This document shows positions 29,129-40,044 of a DNA stretch of 64,000 nucleotides, in pieces. The notes beneath the pieces are model-generated. The model did no database searches. It was not told where the DNA came from and was given only the letters and a program-made list of their open reading frames with translations. The DNA is taken from contig NZ_FNAQ01000002.1 of the NCBI RefSeq assembly GCF_900101955.1, positions 124,001 to 188,000 of the forward strand, read 5' to 3'. A program made the position numbers and the translations under genes. Position 1 is the stretch's first letter. Each line of letters opens with the position of its first letter. Origin of the DNA: Desulfuromonas thiophila. GTDB taxonomy: Bacteria > Desulfobacterota > Desulfuromonadia > Desulfuromonadales > Desulfuromonadaceae.

Positions 29129-30610
29129 ATGACCATAATACCTTCTCGTGACACCTTCGAGCTCCTGACCAGTCAGGGCAACCTGATCCCGGTATATACC
29201 GAAATTCTGGCTGATATGGAAACGCCGGTTTCGGCCTTTAAGAAAATCGACAATCTGCGCTGGTCCTATTTGCTTGAAAGTGTCGAAGGCGGAGAAAAAT
29301 GGGGTCGCTATTCGATTCTGGGTACCGGGACGTCCCGGATTTTCCGTTCGCGGGATCAGTACTATCAGATCTGCCAGGATGGCGAAGTGCTGGAGCAGGG
29401 CGAGGTAAATGATCCGCTGGAACGCTTGCGCTGCCTGCTGGCCGACTATCGCCCGGTATCGCTGGAGGGTTTGCCACGCTTTTTTGGCGGGGCCGTTGGT
29501 TACCTTGGCTATGACATGGTGCGGTTCATTGAGCGCCTGCCGGTGGACAAGGCTCGGGCTATTGGCGCTTGGGACAGCTGTTTTGTCTTGTCGCAGATGC
29601 TGCTGATCTTTGATAACCGCCAGCAGAAGATCAAGGTTATCTGCAACGTTCATGTGCCTGCTGGTGGCGATGCTGGCAGTCTGTATCGGCAAGCCTGTGG
29701 TCAGATCCATAAGCTGGTACGCAAACTCCGGACACCGCTGCTTCATCATGAGGTGCCACCTTGTCATCAGCCCTGTCAGCTGCAACCCAACATGAGCCGG
29801 CAGCAGTTCGAGCAGGCGGTGTGCCAGGCCAAGGAATATGTCCGCAGCGGGGATATTATTCAGGTTGTTCTGTCGCAGCGTTTCAGTGGCCCGCTCAGTG
29901 TTGATCCCTATGATCTGTATCGCTGTCTGCGGACCATTAATCCTTCGCCCTACATGTTTTTTTTGCGTCTGGAGGATACCCTGGTCGTTGGCGCCTCGCC
30001 CGAGGTGCTGGTGCGCAAGGAGGGTGATCAGGTGGAACTGCGTCCTATCGCCGGAACACGCCCGCGAGGTCGCACGGTCGAGGAAGATCAGCGCCTTGAG
30101 CAGGAATTGCTGGCCGATCCCAAGGAGGTGGCCGAGCATGTCATGCTGGTGGATCTGGGCCGAAATGATTTGGGGCGTATCTGCCAACCCGGCACGGTCG
30201 AGGTCAGTGAATTCAAGGTGATCGAGCGCTATTCCCATGTGATGCACATTGTGTCGAATGTGCGTGGTCGGCTCGAAGCGGGGCAGGACGCTTTTGCGAC
30301 CTTCCGCGCCACTTTCCCGGCCGGCACCCTGTCCGGCGCTCCCAAGATTCGGGCCATGGAAATCATCGAGCAGCTCGAACCGCAGCGGCGTGAGATTTAC
30401 GGTGGCGCCGTGGGCTATTTTTCTTTTACAGGCAACATGGATCTGGCCATCGCGATCCGTACCCTGGTGGTTCAGGGAGACCAGATTCACCTGCAGGCTG
30501 GCGCCGGCATCGTGGCGGACTCCGATCCGGCGGCGGAATATCAGGAAACCCTCAATAAGGCGCGAGGGGTGATGAAGGCCATCGAAATGGCGGAACAGGG
30601 GCTGTACTGA
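29129..30610 (+). CDS. trpE: anthranilate synthase component I
   Basis: 493 residues. It converts chorismate to anthranilate using ammonia delivered by TrpG. The N-terminal feedback domain contains [15 protein letters not shown]; the chorismate-binding domain (about 225-490) contains [21 protein letters not shown] and [12 protein letters not shown] at 29129 has only a weak Shine-Dalgarno, but [20 protein letters not shown] aligns with relatives. The 117-base gap upstream shows no convincing Trp-rich leader peptide. First gene of trpEGDCFB. Confidence 0.97.
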   Translation: MTIIPSRDTFELLTSQGNLIPVYTEILADMETPVSAFKKIDNLRWSYLLESVEGGEKWGRYSILGTGTSRIFRSRDQYYQICQDGEVLEQGEVNDPLERLRCLLADYRPVSLEGLPRFFGGAVGYLGYDMVRFIERLPVDKARAIGAWDSCFVLSQMLLIFDNRQQKIKVICNVHVPAGGDAGSLYRQACGQIHKLVRKLRTPLLHHEVPPCHQPCQLQPNMSRQQFEQAVCQAKEYVRSGDIIQVVLSQRFSGPLSVDPYDLYRCLRTINPSPYMFFLRLEDTLVVGASPEVLVRKEGDQVELRPIAGTRPRGRTVEEDQRLEQELLADPKEVAEHVMLVDLGRNDLGRICQPGTVEVSEFKVIERYSHVMHIVSNVRGRLEAGQDAFATFRATFPAGTLSGAPKIRAMEIIEQLEPQRREIYGGAVGYFSFTGNMDLAIAIRTLVVQGDQIHLQAGAGIVADSDPAAEYQETLNKARGVMKAIEMAEQGLY

Positions 30611-31197
30611 TGTTGCTGATGATCGATAATTACGACTCTTTTACCTATAACCTGGTGCAGTATTTTCGCGAACTGGGCCAGCAGGTGAAGGTGGTCCGCA
30701 ACGACGCCATTGATGTCGCCGGAGTTGCTGCTTTGCAGCCACGCCAACTGGTGATTTCGCCCGGCCCCTGTTCACCGGCTGAGGCCGGTGTGTCGGTGGA
30801 ACTGATCCGGGCCTTTGCCGGCCGTATCCCGCTGTTGGGGGTCTGCCTTGGTCATCAGGCCATTGGCTATGCCTACGGTGGTCGCATTGTGCGTGCCACC
30901 GAACTGATGCATGGCAAGACCAGCCCGGTGCGGCACCACGGCACAGATCTTTTTACCGGCTTGCCCGATCCGCTGCAGGCTACCCGCTATCACTCGTTAG
31001 TGGTCGAGCCCCAGACCCTGCCAGCCGAATTGAAATGTACAGCCTGGCTGGAGGATGGCACCATCATGGGCCTGGCCCACCGCCAGTTACCGTTGTGGGG
31101 TGTGCAGTTTCATCCCGAATCGATCATTTCTGTTGCCGGCAAGGAATTGCTGGGCAACTTTCTCACCCTGTCACGGCAGTTCTGGGAGGCGGCATGA
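30610..31197 (+). CDS. trpG: anthranilate synthase component II (glutamine amidotransferase)
   Basis: 195 residues. Class I amidotransferase with catalytic Cys in [10 protein letters not shown] and His-Glu in GVQFHPESI. It supplies ammonia to TrpE. Overlaps trpE by one base (TGATG) and trpD by four (ATGA). It could also serve aminodeoxychorismate synthesis, as some TrpG/PabA proteins do, given the folate genes nearby; that is inference. Confidence 0.96.
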   Translation: MLLMIDNYDSFTYNLVQYFRELGQQVKVVRNDAIDVAGVAALQPRQLVISPGPCSPAEAGVSVELIRAFAGRIPLLGVCLGHQAIGYAYGGRIVRATELMHGKTSPVRHHGTDLFTGLPDPLQATRYHSLVVEPQTLPAELKCTAWLEDGTIMGLAHRQLPLWGVQFHPESIISVAGKELLGNFLTLSRQFWEAA

Positions 31198-32243
31198 TCA
31201 AGGCGGCAATTGCCCGGATTGTCGAACGGCAGTCCCTCAGCGAAGGCGAAATGATGGATGTGATGGACCAGATCATGGGTGGCGAAGCCACGGCGGCCCA
31301 GGTGGCGGCCTTCATTACGGCTTTGCGCATGAAGGGCGAGACGGTGGCAGAGATTACCGGCGCAGCGCGCGTCATGCGCGCCCGGGTGACGCCGGTTCAG
31401 GTGGGCGCCGGTATCGATATTGATCGGGATGAAATCAATATCGAGCGAGAAACCATTCTGGATACCTGTGGCACCGGTGGCAGTGGTACCCGCACCTTCA
31501 ATATCTCAACCACGGTGGCTTTTGTCGTCGCCGCCTGTGGTGTCAAGGTAGCCAAGCACGGCAACCGCAGTGTTTCATCTGCCTGTGGCAGCGCCGACGT
31601 GCTGGAGCGGTTGGGGGTCTCCCTTGATGTGCCGGTTCAGACGGTAGAGCGCTGCATTGAGAGCCTTGGCGTCGGTTTCCTCTATGCGCCGGCGTTGCAT
31701 GGTGCCATGAAGCACGCCATCGGTCCCAGGCGTGAAATCGGTATTCGGACGATTTTCAACATCCTCGGTCCCCTGACCAACCCGGCTGGAGCGGAACGCC
31801 AGGTCTTGGGCGTCTATCGTGAAGACCTGGTTGAACTGCTGGCGCGGGTGCTGCAACAGCTAGGCTGCCGTCGCGGTTTTGTTGTGCATGGTCTTGATGG
31901 CATGGATGAGATCACCCTTACCAGCTGTACCCGGGTTGCCGAAATCGATGGCGAACGGCTTGAGCTGGGGCTGTTCGATCCGCGTGAACATGGCTTTGAA
32001 TTCTGTTCTCTGGCAGAACTGCAGGGCGGTGATGCGACCTGCAACGCGGCGATTGTTGAAGCTGTCCTGCGCGCTGCACCTGGGCCGAAGCGTGATATTG
32101 TTGTTATCAACAGCGCCTTTGCCCTGCTGGCCGCTGGAGCCGTCGCCGATCTGGCGACTGGTTTTGCCCGGGCGCGACAGGTTCTTGATAATGGCGCGGC
32201 CTGGCAGAAGCTGCAGGCTCTTGTCGAAATGACCCGCGTATGA
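31194..32243 (+). CDS. trpD: anthranilate phosphoribosyltransferase
   Basis: 349 residues from the ATG at 31194, which overlaps the trpG stop codon. It transfers phosphoribose from PRPP to anthranilate. The PRPP/anthranilate site motif [17 protein letters not shown] and [18 protein letters not shown] are intact. [12 protein letters not shown] is the hinge segment. An upstream extension of the same reading frame exists but has no homologous content. Confidence 0.96.
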   Translation: MIKAAIARIVERQSLSEGEMMDVMDQIMGGEATAAQVAAFITALRMKGETVAEITGAARVMRARVTPVQVGAGIDIDRDEINIERETILDTCGTGGSGTRTFNISTTVAFVVAACGVKVAKHGNRSVSSACGSADVLERLGVSLDVPVQTVERCIESLGVGFLYAPALHGAMKHAIGPRREIGIRTIFNILGPLTNPAGAERQVLGVYREDLVELLARVLQQLGCRRGFVVHGLDGMDEITLTSCTRVAEIDGERLELGLFDPREHGFEFCSLAELQGGDATCNAAIVEAVLRAAPGPKRDIVVINSAFALLAAGAVADLATGFARARQVLDNGAAWQKLQALVEMTRV

Positions 32244-33031
32244 TTCTCGATCGCATCCTTGAGCACAAGCGACAGGAAGTCGCGGCTGACCGTCAGCGTC
32301 AGCCCCTGGCCGAACTTCAGCGCAAGTGCCGCGATCTGCAGCCAACGCGGGGTTTTATTGCCCGCCTGCGCCAATGTGCCGCCTGTGATACCGCTATTAT
32401 CGCCGAGGTCAAGAAGGGTTCGCCGTCCAAGGGCATCATCCGAGCTGATTTCGACCCCCTGGCCATTGCCCGGGCCTATGCGGCCAATGGTGCCGCTTGC
32501 CTGTCGGTGCTGACCGACAACGCCTTTTTCTATGGGCAGCTGGATTATTTGCCGGCGATTGCCGAGGCGGTCGCGATTCCCTTGCTGCGCAAGGATTTCA
32601 TTGTCGATCCTTACCAGATCTACCAGGCCCGGCTCTGGCGGGCTGATGCGGTGTTGCTGATCGCGGCGGCCCTGAGTCTTTCTCAACTGCAGGAATTCTC
32701 TGCATTGGCGGCCAGCCTGGGCCTTGACGTGCTGCTGGAGGTGCATAACGAAAGCGAGCTGGCGGCGGCGTTGCAGACCACCTGCCCTTTGGTGGGAATC
32801 AATAACCGTTGTTTAAACCGCTTTGTCACGGATCTGGCAGTGACTGAACGATTGTTGCCGCGGATTCCGGCCGACCGCTTTGTGGTTGCCGAAAGTGGCA
32901 TTCGCGATCGTGACGATATTGAGCGCTTGCAACGGGCCGGGGCCGGGGCCTTTCTGGTGGGTGAAACCCTGATGCGTCAGGCCGATGTTGGCGCCGCGCT
33001 ACGGCGTTTGCGCGGACAGGAACTGGCATGA
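32240..33031 (+). CDS. trpC: indole-3-glycerol phosphate synthase
   Basis: 263 residues, a TIM barrel that cyclises CdRP to indole-3-glycerol phosphate. [15 protein letters not shown] near residue 53 carries the catalytic lysine, and [10 protein letters not shown] and [10 protein letters not shown] belong to the phosphate-binding end. Overlaps trpD and trpF by four bases each. Separate from TrpF, unlike the fused E. coli enzyme. Confidence 0.97.
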   Translation: MILDRILEHKRQEVAADRQRQPLAELQRKCRDLQPTRGFIARLRQCAACDTAIIAEVKKGSPSKGIIRADFDPLAIARAYAANGAACLSVLTDNAFFYGQLDYLPAIAEAVAIPLLRKDFIVDPYQIYQARLWRADAVLLIAAALSLSQLQEFSALAASLGLDVLLEVHNESELAAALQTTCPLVGINNRCLNRFVTDLAVTERLLPRIPADRFVVAESGIRDRDDIERLQRAGAGAFLVGETLMRQADVGAALRRLRGQELA

Positions 33032-33675
33032 GGCGGGTGCCACGGGTCAAGGTGTGCGGTATCACTCGGCTGGAGGATGCCCATGCCGCCATTGCCGCCG
33101 GTGCCGATGCTCTGGGTTTTGTTTTCTATCCAGCCAGTCCGCGGGCACTGTCCTGTGCCGCCGCAGCTGCCATCTGCCGCCAGCTGCCACCCTTTGTGGC
33201 TCGGGTCGGCCTGTTTGTCAATGCCCCGGCGGCGTTGATTCATGACACCATTCAGGCCTGTGGCCTCGATACGGTGCAGTTGCATGGCGACGAGACACCC
33301 GATCAGTGCCGGATTGCGGGTGTCAAGCGAATCAAAGCGCTGCGCCTGCGCACACGGGCCGATCTGGCGGGCTGGCAGGACTATCCGGTGGATGCCTGGC
33401 TGGTGGATGCCTGGTCGGCAACGGCCTATGGTGGGACTGGCGAACGGGGGCGCTGGGATCTGGCCGCTGAACTGGCCGGTCAGTGCCCGCTGATCCTGGC
33501 CGGCGGTCTGACACCGGAGACCGTAGCGGACGCCGTACGAGAGGTCCGACCCTTTGCCGTCGATGTATCGAGTGGCGTTGAAAGCGCGCCTGGCATCAAA
33601 GAGGTGTTCCGACTGGAGCAATTCGTGCGGCAGGCAAAATCATTCTGGAGCGATTCCGATGTACAGCTATCCTGA
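33028..33675 (+). CDS. trpF: phosphoribosylanthranilate isomerase
   Basis: 215 residues, a TIM-barrel isomerase. [11 protein letters not shown] carries the catalytic cysteine, DTVQLHGDE is typical, and [14 protein letters not shown] is the C-terminal phosphate loop. It overlaps trpB by 17 bases, the largest overlap in the operon. Confidence 0.97.
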   Translation: MRRVPRVKVCGITRLEDAHAAIAAGADALGFVFYPASPRALSCAAAAAICRQLPPFVARVGLFVNAPAALIHDTIQACGLDTVQLHGDETPDQCRIAGVKRIKALRLRTRADLAGWQDYPVDAWLVDAWSATAYGGTGERGRWDLAAELAGQCPLILAGGLTPETVADAVREVRPFAVDVSSGVESAPGIKEVFRLEQFVRQAKSFWSDSDVQLS

Positions 33676-34852
33676 CGAACGGGGGCATTACGGGCCCTTT
33701 GGTGGCCGCTATGTGGCCGAGACCCTTATGCCAGCCTTGCTGGAACTGGAACAGGCCTACGGCGAGATCCAGCGTGATCCCGATTTTCTGCGCGAGTTTG
33801 ACAGCGTGTTGCGCCACTATGTAGGCCGCCCCAGTCCGCTCTATCATGCGGAGCGCCTCAGTCGCCATTTTGGCGGGGCGCAGATCTATCTCAAGCGTGA
33901 GGATCTCAACCACACCGGCGCTCACAAGGTCAATAATACCCTGGGACAGATTCTGCTGGCCCGTCGCATGGGTAAGCAGCGGGTCATTGCCGAAACCGGC
34001 GCCGGCCAGCACGGGGTCGCTACCGCGACCGTGGCGGCACGCTATGGTCTGGAATGCGACGTGTTCATGGGCAATGAGGATATCCGACGTCAGTCCCTCA
34101 ATGTCTTTCGCATGAAACTGCTGGGCGCCCGTGTTCATGGCGTGTCCAGTGGTACCGCCACCCTCAAGGACGCCATGAACGATGCCCTGCGCTACTGGGT
34201 AACCCATGTGCGTGATACCTTCTATGTCATTGGTACCGTGGCTGGTCCCCATCCCTATCCGATGATGGTGCGCGATTTTCAGTCAGTGATCGGCCGTGAG
34301 GCGCGACAGCAGCTGCTGGAACAGACCGGCCGTTTGCCCGATGCCGCATTGGCCTGCATCGGGGGCGGCTCCAACGCCATGGGGCTATTCTATCCCTTTA
34401 TTGCCGACAGCCAGGTGCGTCTGATTGGTGTTGAGGCGGCCGGCCTGGGACTCGACAGTGGCAAACATGCCGCCAGTATCAGTGCCGGCGCTGTTGGCGT
34501 CCTGCATGGCAATAAAACCTTTCTGCTGCAGAATGCCGACGGCCAGATCGAACACGCCCATTCCATTTCCGCCGGCCTGGATTATCCCGGAGTTGGCCCC
34601 GAGCATGCCCTGCTGCATACCCTGGGGCGGGGCGAATATGTGGCGATCAGCGATGCCCAGGCCTTGGAGGGGTTCAAGCTGCTGACTCGCATGGAAGGCA
34701 TCATCCCGGCGCTGGAGAGCGCTCACGCCATTGCCTATCTGGCGGAGCTGGCGCCCCAAATGCGCCAAGACCAGAGTATTCTGGTCTGTCTGTCCGGCCG
34801 TGGCGACAAGGACATGCACACGGTAGCCGAAGCCTTTGGCGTATCGCTATAG
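33659..34852 (+). CDS. trpB: tryptophan synthase beta chain
   Basis: 397 residues from the ATG at 33659 inside the end of trpF ([18 protein letters not shown]). The PLP lysine is in HTGAHKVNN, and the Ser/Gly phosphate loop is [18 protein letters not shown] near the end is also typical. It condenses indole and serine. The partner gene trpA is not adjacent: two unrelated genes lie between (34960-36923). Confidence 0.97.
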   Translation: MYSYPDERGHYGPFGGRYVAETLMPALLELEQAYGEIQRDPDFLREFDSVLRHYVGRPSPLYHAERLSRHFGGAQIYLKREDLNHTGAHKVNNTLGQILLARRMGKQRVIAETGAGQHGVATATVAARYGLECDVFMGNEDIRRQSLNVFRMKLLGARVHGVSSGTATLKDAMNDALRYWVTHVRDTFYVIGTVAGPHPYPMMVRDFQSVIGREARQQLLEQTGRLPDAALACIGGGSNAMGLFYPFIADSQVRLIGVEAAGLGLDSGKHAASISAGAVGVLHGNKTFLLQNADGQIEHAHSISAGLDYPGVGPEHALLHTLGRGEYVAISDAQALEGFKLLTRMEGIIPALESAHAIAYLAELAPQMRQDQSILVCLSGRGDKDMHTVAEAFGVSL

Positions 34853-34959
34853 CAACGCCGTATCGCTGCCTGACGCAGTCGTCTTCTTTCGTTCCATCGT
34901 TCTCGGGTGGCCGGAATGACGGCGTCGCGTTTTTCCCTGGAACACACGAAGGAATTCTG

Positions 34960-36240
34960 ATGCGTTTTGATGAACTGGACCTTGCCCCCGTTTTACAGGC
35001 CGGTATTGGCCGCTGTGGTTTCACCGCACTGACGCCGGTGCAGCAGCAGGCTTTGCCCCTGGCCCTGGCGGGGCGTGATGTTGCCGCCCAGGCTCAGACC
35101 GGAACCGGCAAGACGGCTGCTTTTCTGATTGCTCTCTACAACCGCCTGCTGGCGCAGCCGGGGGCAGAGGGGCCGGCGCCGCGGGCGTTGATTCTGGCGC
35201 CGACCCGCGAATTGGTCATGCAGATCGCCGCCGATGCCGAGGCGTTGGCTGGCGATGCGCCGCTGCGGCTGCTGCAGATTCTCGGTGGTATCGACTATGA
35301 CCGGCAGCGCAAGGCCCTGCTGGAGGGCGCCGATATTCTGGTGGCCACGCCTGGGCGCCTGATCGACTATGTACGGCAGAAGGTCTGCAGTTTCGAACAG
35401 ATCCAGATGCTGGTGATTGATGAAGCCGACCGCATGTTTGACATGGGCTTCATTCAGGATCTGCGATTCATCCTGCGACGCCTGCCACCGTTTTCCCGGC
35501 GCCAGACCATGCTGTTTTCGGCGACGCTGTCTCATCGGGTAATGGAGTTGGCCTACGATTTCATGAATCAGGCGGTGCGGGTCGAAATCGCACCGGAGCA
35601 GGTGACTGCCGCCAATATTGAAGAGTTGGTCTACCATGTCGGTTACAAGGAAAAAATTCCGCTGTTGCTGGGGCTGCTGCGTGGTCCGCTGGCGGGGGGC
35701 AAGGTCATGGTGTTTGCCAACACCAAACGGGAAACCGAGCGCGTCGCCGGGATTCTCCAGGCCAATGAAATTCGCGCAGCACTGATCTCCGGCGATCTCA
35801 ATCAGCGCCGCCGCATGAAGATTCTGCAGCAGTTCAAGGAGAATCAGATTGATGTGCTGGTGGCGACCGATGTGGCGTCACGTGGCATCCATGTCGATGA
35901 TGTCACCCATGTGGTCAATTACGATGTGCCGCAGGATGTCGAAGACTATGTTCACCGCATCGGTCGGACTGCCCGGGCCGGTGCCAGTGGCCTGGCCATC
36001 ATGATGGCGGACGAAGAGCTGGTGTACGCCCTGCCGGCCATCGAAGACTATATCGGCCACAAGATCCCGCACGATGTGCCGGAAGAGACGCTGTTCTGCT
36101 GGCAATATCAGCGGCCTGCCGCCAGTCGGCGGCGCCGTGGCCCTACGGGGATTGCGGCTGCCGAGACCAAAGCTGCGCCTTCGACTGGGCGGCGCCGTTG
36201 CCGGCCCACGGGCCGGCCGGCTCCGCGACCGAAGAACTGA
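34960..36240 (+). CDS. DEAD-box ATP-dependent RNA helicase (RhlB-like)
   Basis: 426 residues. Q motif TPVQQQAL at 25-32, Walker A AQTGTGKT at 45-52, DEAD at 154-157, SAT (FSATLS), DVASRGIHVDDV and HRIGRTARAG. The last 50 or so residues form a basic, Arg/Pro-rich low-complexity tail likely to bind RNA. Family knowledge suggests RNA unwinding in decay or ribosome assembly; the exact subfamily (RhlB or RhlE) is not certain. It separates trpB from trpA. A 107-base gap upstream shows no obvious promoter. Confidence 0.9.
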   Translation: MRFDELDLAPVLQAGIGRCGFTALTPVQQQALPLALAGRDVAAQAQTGTGKTAAFLIALYNRLLAQPGAEGPAPRALILAPTRELVMQIAADAEALAGDAPLRLLQILGGIDYDRQRKALLEGADILVATPGRLIDYVRQKVCSFEQIQMLVIDEADRMFDMGFIQDLRFILRRLPPFSRRQTMLFSATLSHRVMELAYDFMNQAVRVEIAPEQVTAANIEELVYHVGYKEKIPLLLGLLRGPLAGGKVMVFANTKRETERVAGILQANEIRAALISGDLNQRRRMKILQQFKENQIDVLVATDVASRGIHVDDVTHVVNYDVPQDVEDYVHRIGRTARAGASGLAIMMADEELVYALPAIEDYIGHKIPHDVPEETLFCWQYQRPAASRRRRGPTGIAAAETKAAPSTGRRRCRPTGRPAPRPKN

Positions 36241-36245
36241 GCGGC

Positions 36246-36923
36246 ATGTGGCTGGCCGGCTTGCGAGACTGTTGTCGTTGCCCGCGTCTGGTGGCCTATC
36301 GGCAGAGCATTCCCGCGCGTGCGCCCCATCGACCGCAGGACTATCATAACGCGCCGGTGGCCGGCTTTGGCGATGAGCAGGCCCGCATCTGGTTGATCGG
36401 TCTGGCGCCGGGGGCCCAGGGGGCCAACCGTACCGGCCGCCCTTTCACTGGTGATGGGGCTGGTGATTTCATGTATCCGCTGCTGCACGAGGCTGGCCTG
36501 TGCAGCCAGCCTCTGGCCACGGCCGCCGATGATGGGCTGCGGCTGCACGATCTGTATATCAGCAATGCCGTGCGGTGCGTGCCGCCAGCCAACCGGCCGA
36601 CGACGGCCGAATTTCAGGCCTGTCAGAGGTATCTGCAGCAGGAATGGCAGCGGCTGCCCTGCCTGCGCGTGGTGCTGGCGCTGGGCCGCGAGTCCTTTCT
36701 CAATCTGCTGCGGCTGCAACAGCAGAGCCATGTCTTGCGCTTGGCCGACTATCCGTTTTCTCATGCCTGCTGTTATCGGCTGCCGACAGGCCACTGGTTG
36801 CTCGGCAGCTATCATACCAGTCGCTATAATCTGAATACCGGCCGGATTGATGCTGCCGCCTTTCGTCAGGTATTGGATCTGGCGCGAAAACTGGCAGCGC
36901 GGCCAAGCGGAGAAAGCGGTTGA
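36246..36923 (+). CDS. uracil-DNA glycosylase, family 5 (UDGb type)
   Basis: 225 residues from the ATG at 36246, five bases after the helicase stop; an in-frame GTG-type start further up would overlap the helicase by 43 bases. Motif 1 GLAPGAQGANRTGRPFTGD is typical of UDGb. Cysteines CCRC near the N-terminus and C in VRCVPPANRP and FQACQRYL fit a 4Fe-4S cluster. Motif 3 is HTSRYNLNTGRID. It excises uracil and other deaminated bases. HTS replaces the commoner HPS. Confidence 0.85.
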   Translation: MWLAGLRDCCRCPRLVAYRQSIPARAPHRPQDYHNAPVAGFGDEQARIWLIGLAPGAQGANRTGRPFTGDGAGDFMYPLLHEAGLCSQPLATAADDGLRLHDLYISNAVRCVPPANRPTTAEFQACQRYLQQEWQRLPCLRVVLALGRESFLNLLRLQQQSHVLRLADYPFSHACCYRLPTGHWLLGSYHTSRYNLNTGRIDAAAFRQVLDLARKLAARPSGESG

Positions 36924-36949
36924 AAAAGCGTTTGCCCTTGCACTAAACT
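36920..36949 (+). promoter_or_regulatory. candidate sigma70 promoter for trpA-accD-folC-lptD
   Basis: TTGAAA (36920-36925) and TAAACT (36944-36949) are spaced by 18 bases, at the end of the glycosylase gene and 108 bases before trpA. Four of six bases match in each of two hexamers or better. It would let trpA and the following genes be transcribed apart from trpEGDCFB. Confidence 0.4.
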
Positions 36950-37057
36950 ACTTCGATTACAGATCGCCGACACAGCCAAACGCTGTTCGGAAGCTGCCGT
37001 TGCGCATGCGTTGTGCAGAGCGGACCAGGGATGTCACCACAACAGAAAGGCCGAAGC

Positions 37058-37879
37058 GTGGGCCGTATCGAACAGACCTTCCGCCTGTTGCGGGAACGCA
37101 ACGAGGCGGCACTGATTCCCTTTGTGACGGCCGGGCACCCGGATCGGGCGTGGAGTGCCGCTATTTTGCGTTGTCTCGCTGAGAGCGGGGCTGACCTGAT
37201 TGAACTGGGAATGCCTTTTTCTGATCCGATGGCCGATGGCCCCACCATTCAGGCGGCATCGGAGCGGGCGCTGGCGGCCGGGACAACCCTGGCGGCAGTG
37301 CTGCAACTGGTCGCCGGCCTGCGGCGAGAAAATGCCCAGGTGCCGGTGGTGTTGATGGGCTATTACAATCCGCTGCTACGCTTTGGATTGCCGGAATTTG
37401 TCCGTCAAGCGGTAGCGGCCGGGGTTGACGGGCTGCTGCTGGTCGATGTGCCGCCGGAGGAACGCGATGAGTTGCAGCCCCTGTGTGACGCCGCTGGTCT
37501 GCACCTGATTACCCTGTTGGCACCGACCACGCCGCCAGCACGGGCTGCTGAGCTGCTGGCCGCAGCCAGCGGATTTGTCTATTATGTCTCCATGACCGGG
37601 GTTACCGGTACTCAGCAACTCGACAGTTGCGCCATCGCTGATCAGGTCGCGGCCTTGCGCCAGCACAGCCCGGTGCCTGTGGCTGTCGGGTTCGGTATTC
37701 GCACGGCCGAGCAGGCGGCTGCCGTGGCAGCCTTTGCCGATGCTGTGGTGGTGGGTAGTGCCCTGGTTAACATCATCGAACAGAACGCGCAGTCGCCGCA
37801 GCTGCTGCACCAGGTTGGTGACTTTGTCGCTGGTCTGAAACAGGCGGTGCGACAGGCGCGCAGCTGCCAACAGAAGTGA
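37058..37879 (+). CDS. trpA: tryptophan synthase alpha chain
   Basis: 273 residues from GTG at 37058 (AAAGG seven bases upstream; [14 protein letters not shown] matches family starts). ATG at 37031 is an alternative. It cleaves indole-3-glycerol phosphate and channels indole to TrpB. Catalytic Glu in [16 protein letters not shown] and Asp in VDVPPEER are present. It lies 2.2 kb from trpB and only seven bases from accD, so its expression may track fatty-acid and folate genes. Confidence 0.95.
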   Translation: MGRIEQTFRLLRERNEAALIPFVTAGHPDRAWSAAILRCLAESGADLIELGMPFSDPMADGPTIQAASERALAAGTTLAAVLQLVAGLRRENAQVPVVLMGYYNPLLRFGLPEFVRQAVAAGVDGLLLVDVPPEERDELQPLCDAAGLHLITLLAPTTPPARAAELLAAASGFVYYVSMTGVTGTQQLDSCAIADQVAALRQHSPVPVAVGFGIRTAEQAAAVAAFADAVVVGSALVNIIEQNAQSPQLLHQVGDFVAGLKQAVRQARSCQQK

Positions 37880-37886
37880 GGAATCC

Positions 37887-38735
37887 ATGGTCTGGTTCAG
37901 AAAAACCAAGGCGCCCATTACGCCGGTGGAGAAAAAAACCGTTCAGATGCCCGAAGGGCTGTGGACCAAATGCAAGAACTGTTCGGAAATCATTTACGCC
38001 AAGGAAATCGAGCGCAACCTGAGTGTTTGTCCCAAATGCGATTACCATTTCCGTATCAGTGCCCGGGCGCGTATTGACCTGGTCCTCGATGGTGACTCGT
38101 TTCGCGAAATGGATGCGAATCTGCAATCGGTCGATTTTCTCGAATTCAAGGACAGCAAGCGCTACAAGGAGCGCATCAAGTCCGCCGTTGGCAAGGCCGG
38201 GGGCGGTGATGCCGTCGTTTGTGGCGAGGGCACCATCGATGGTTTGCCGGTAGTGGTTGCTGTGTTTGATTTCAGCTTCATGGGCGGCAGCATGGGGTCG
38301 GTGGTGGGGGAGAAGATTACCCGCGCTATCGAGAAGGGCCTTGAAACCCGGGCACCGGTGATCATCTTTTCCTGCAGTGGTGGTGCGCGCATGCAGGAGA
38401 GCATCCTGTCGCTGATGCAGATGGCCAAGACCAGCGCCGCTCTGGCACGCCTCAAGCAGGCCGGTATCCCCTTTATTTCGGTGCTGACCGATCCGACAAC
38501 CGGCGGCGTAACGGCCAGTTTCGCCATGCTAGGCGATGTCAACATGACCGAGCCCCGTGCCCTGATCGGTTTTGCCGGGCCGCGGGTAATTGAGCAGACC
38601 ATTCGTCAGACGCTGCCTGACGGCTTTCAGCGCTCGGAATATCTGCTGGAACACGGCATGGTTGACATGATTGTGACACGGCAGGAGATGAAGGCCCGCT
38701 TGTCACAGATTCTGCGTATTTTCACCCGCCACTAG
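37887..38735 (+). CDS. accD: acetyl-CoA carboxylase carboxyltransferase subunit beta
   Basis: 282 residues. The N-terminal zinc ribbon has C29, C32, C48, C51. The crotonase-like carboxyltransferase domain follows, with [11 protein letters not shown] and [16 protein letters not shown]. With AccA it transfers carboxyl from biotin to acetyl-CoA, the first step of fatty-acid synthesis. The accD-folC pairing is common in bacteria. Confidence 0.97.
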   Translation: MVWFRKTKAPITPVEKKTVQMPEGLWTKCKNCSEIIYAKEIERNLSVCPKCDYHFRISARARIDLVLDGDSFREMDANLQSVDFLEFKDSKRYKERIKSAVGKAGGGDAVVCGEGTIDGLPVVVAVFDFSFMGGSMGSVVGEKITRAIEKGLETRAPVIIFSCSGGARMQESILSLMQMAKTSAALARLKQAGIPFISVLTDPTTGGVTASFAMLGDVNMTEPRALIGFAGPRVIEQTIRQTLPDGFQRSEYLLEHGMVDMIVTRQEMKARLSQILRIFTRH

Positions 38736-38742
38736 CGGTTTT

Positions 38743-40044
38743 ATGACAGAGCATCCGGTCCTGGCCTATCTTTACGGGCTGCAGATGTTCGGCATCAAGT
38801 TGGGGTTGGAAACCGTCCGGCAGTTGTTGGCCGCCCTGGGCCAACCCCAGCGTCGCTACCGGGTGATCCATGTAGCTGGTACCAATGGCAAGGGTTCAGT
38901 CTGCGCCTTTCTTGCCGCCATCTGCCGTCAGGCCGGCTACCGGGTCGGCCTGTATACCTCCCCCCATCTGCACTGCTTCAGTGAACGTATTCAGGTCGAC
39001 GGCGAGCCCATCACCCTCGAATCCGTTGCCACCCTGACCGAACGATTGCGTGCGCTCAGTGGTGGCCTGCGGCCGACCTTTTTCGAATTTACCACGGTTC
39101 TGGCGTTAGAGTATTTCGCCGAACAGCAGGTTGACCTGGCCATTGTCGAAGTGGGCATGGGGGGCCGGCTTGATGCCACCAACGTTGTCGAGCCGCTTGT
39201 AACTGTCATCACGCCCGTCAGTCGTGATCATCAGGCCCATCTGGGCGAAACTCTGCAGCAGATTGCCGAGGAAAAAGCCGGGATTCTCAAGAAGGCCGTG
39301 CCGGCGGTGGTGGGACCACAGCGGGCTGAGGTTACCGCTTTGCTGCAGCGGCGTTGCGCTGAACAGGCGGTTCCGTTGAGCCTGTTCGGCCGGGATTTCG
39401 CACCGCTGGCGCCGCTGCCGCAGGATCCGGTGGGCAGCCTGCGTGTGCGCACCCCGGCGGGGTTGTCGCCGGCGGTGCTGCCTTCTTTAGCCGGTCGCCA
39501 CCAGTGGGACAATCTGGCGACGGCGCTGATGGTGGTGACAGAGCTGAGGCGTCTGGGGCTGCAGTTCCCGGATGCGGCGTTGACCGATGGCGCGGCCAGG
39601 GCCTGCTGGCCCGGCCGGCTGGAGTGGTGGCCGGCGCCGACGGTTGCTGGCGCGCTGCTGTTGGATGGGGCACATAATGAGGCGGGCGCGGCGGTTCTGG
39701 CCGACTATCTGCGTCAGCAGGGTTATGGCGCCGGTCGGCGGCGGGTGCGCTGGCTGGCTGGTTTCAAGAGCGACAAGGATGTCCCGGCGGTGCTGGAGCC
39801 GCTGGCGTCGTTGTGCTGTGCGCTTTATGCTGTGCCGATTCCGCAGGAGCAAAGCTTTTCACCCGGCCGGCTGGGGCAACTGGCGCAGCTGGCCGGTGTG
39901 CCGGCGCAGCTGTATGATGACGTGGCGGAAGGTTTGAGGCAGGCACAGGGCCAGCGCCAGCCGGATGAGCTGGTGCTGGTGGCGGGATCGCTGTTTCTGG
40001 TGGCGGCGGCACGCGAGATTCTCATGGCACAGGAGGGCCCGTGA
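38743..40044 (+). CDS. folC: bifunctional folylpolyglutamate synthase / dihydrofolate synthase
   Basis: 433 residues of the Mur-ligase superfamily. ATP site GTNGKGS at 46-52, the omega-loop region TSPHLHCFSERI, and VEVGMGGRLDATN. LLDGAHNEAGA marks the C-terminal domain. It adds glutamate to dihydropteroate and to folates. FolP (55368-56576) makes its substrate. It overlaps lptD by four bases (GTGA). Confidence 0.95.
   Translation: MTEHPVLAYLYGLQMFGIKLGLETVRQLLAALGQPQRRYRVIHVAGTNGKGSVCAFLAAICRQAGYRVGLYTSPHLHCFSERIQVDGEPITLESVATLTERLRALSGGLRPTFFEFTTVLALEYFAEQQVDLAIVEVGMGGRLDATNVVEPLVTVITPVSRDHQAHLGETLQQIAEEKAGILKKAVPAVVGPQRAEVTALLQRRCAEQAVPLSLFGRDFAPLAPLPQDPVGSLRVRTPAGLSPAVLPSLAGRHQWDNLATALMVVTELRRLGLQFPDAALTDGAARACWPGRLEWWPAPTVAGALLLDGAHNEAGAAVLADYLRQQGYGAGRRRVRWLAGFKSDKDVPAVLEPLASLCCALYAVPIPQEQSFSPGRLGQLAQLAGVPAQLYDDVAEGLRQAQGQRQPDELVLVAGSLFLVAAAREILMAQEGP

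Noticed and set aside
31035-31193. Longer N-terminus for trpD reaching back into trpG.
   Set aside because: The extra residues do not resemble TrpD; the ATG at 31194 overlaps the trpG stop like the other trp junctions.
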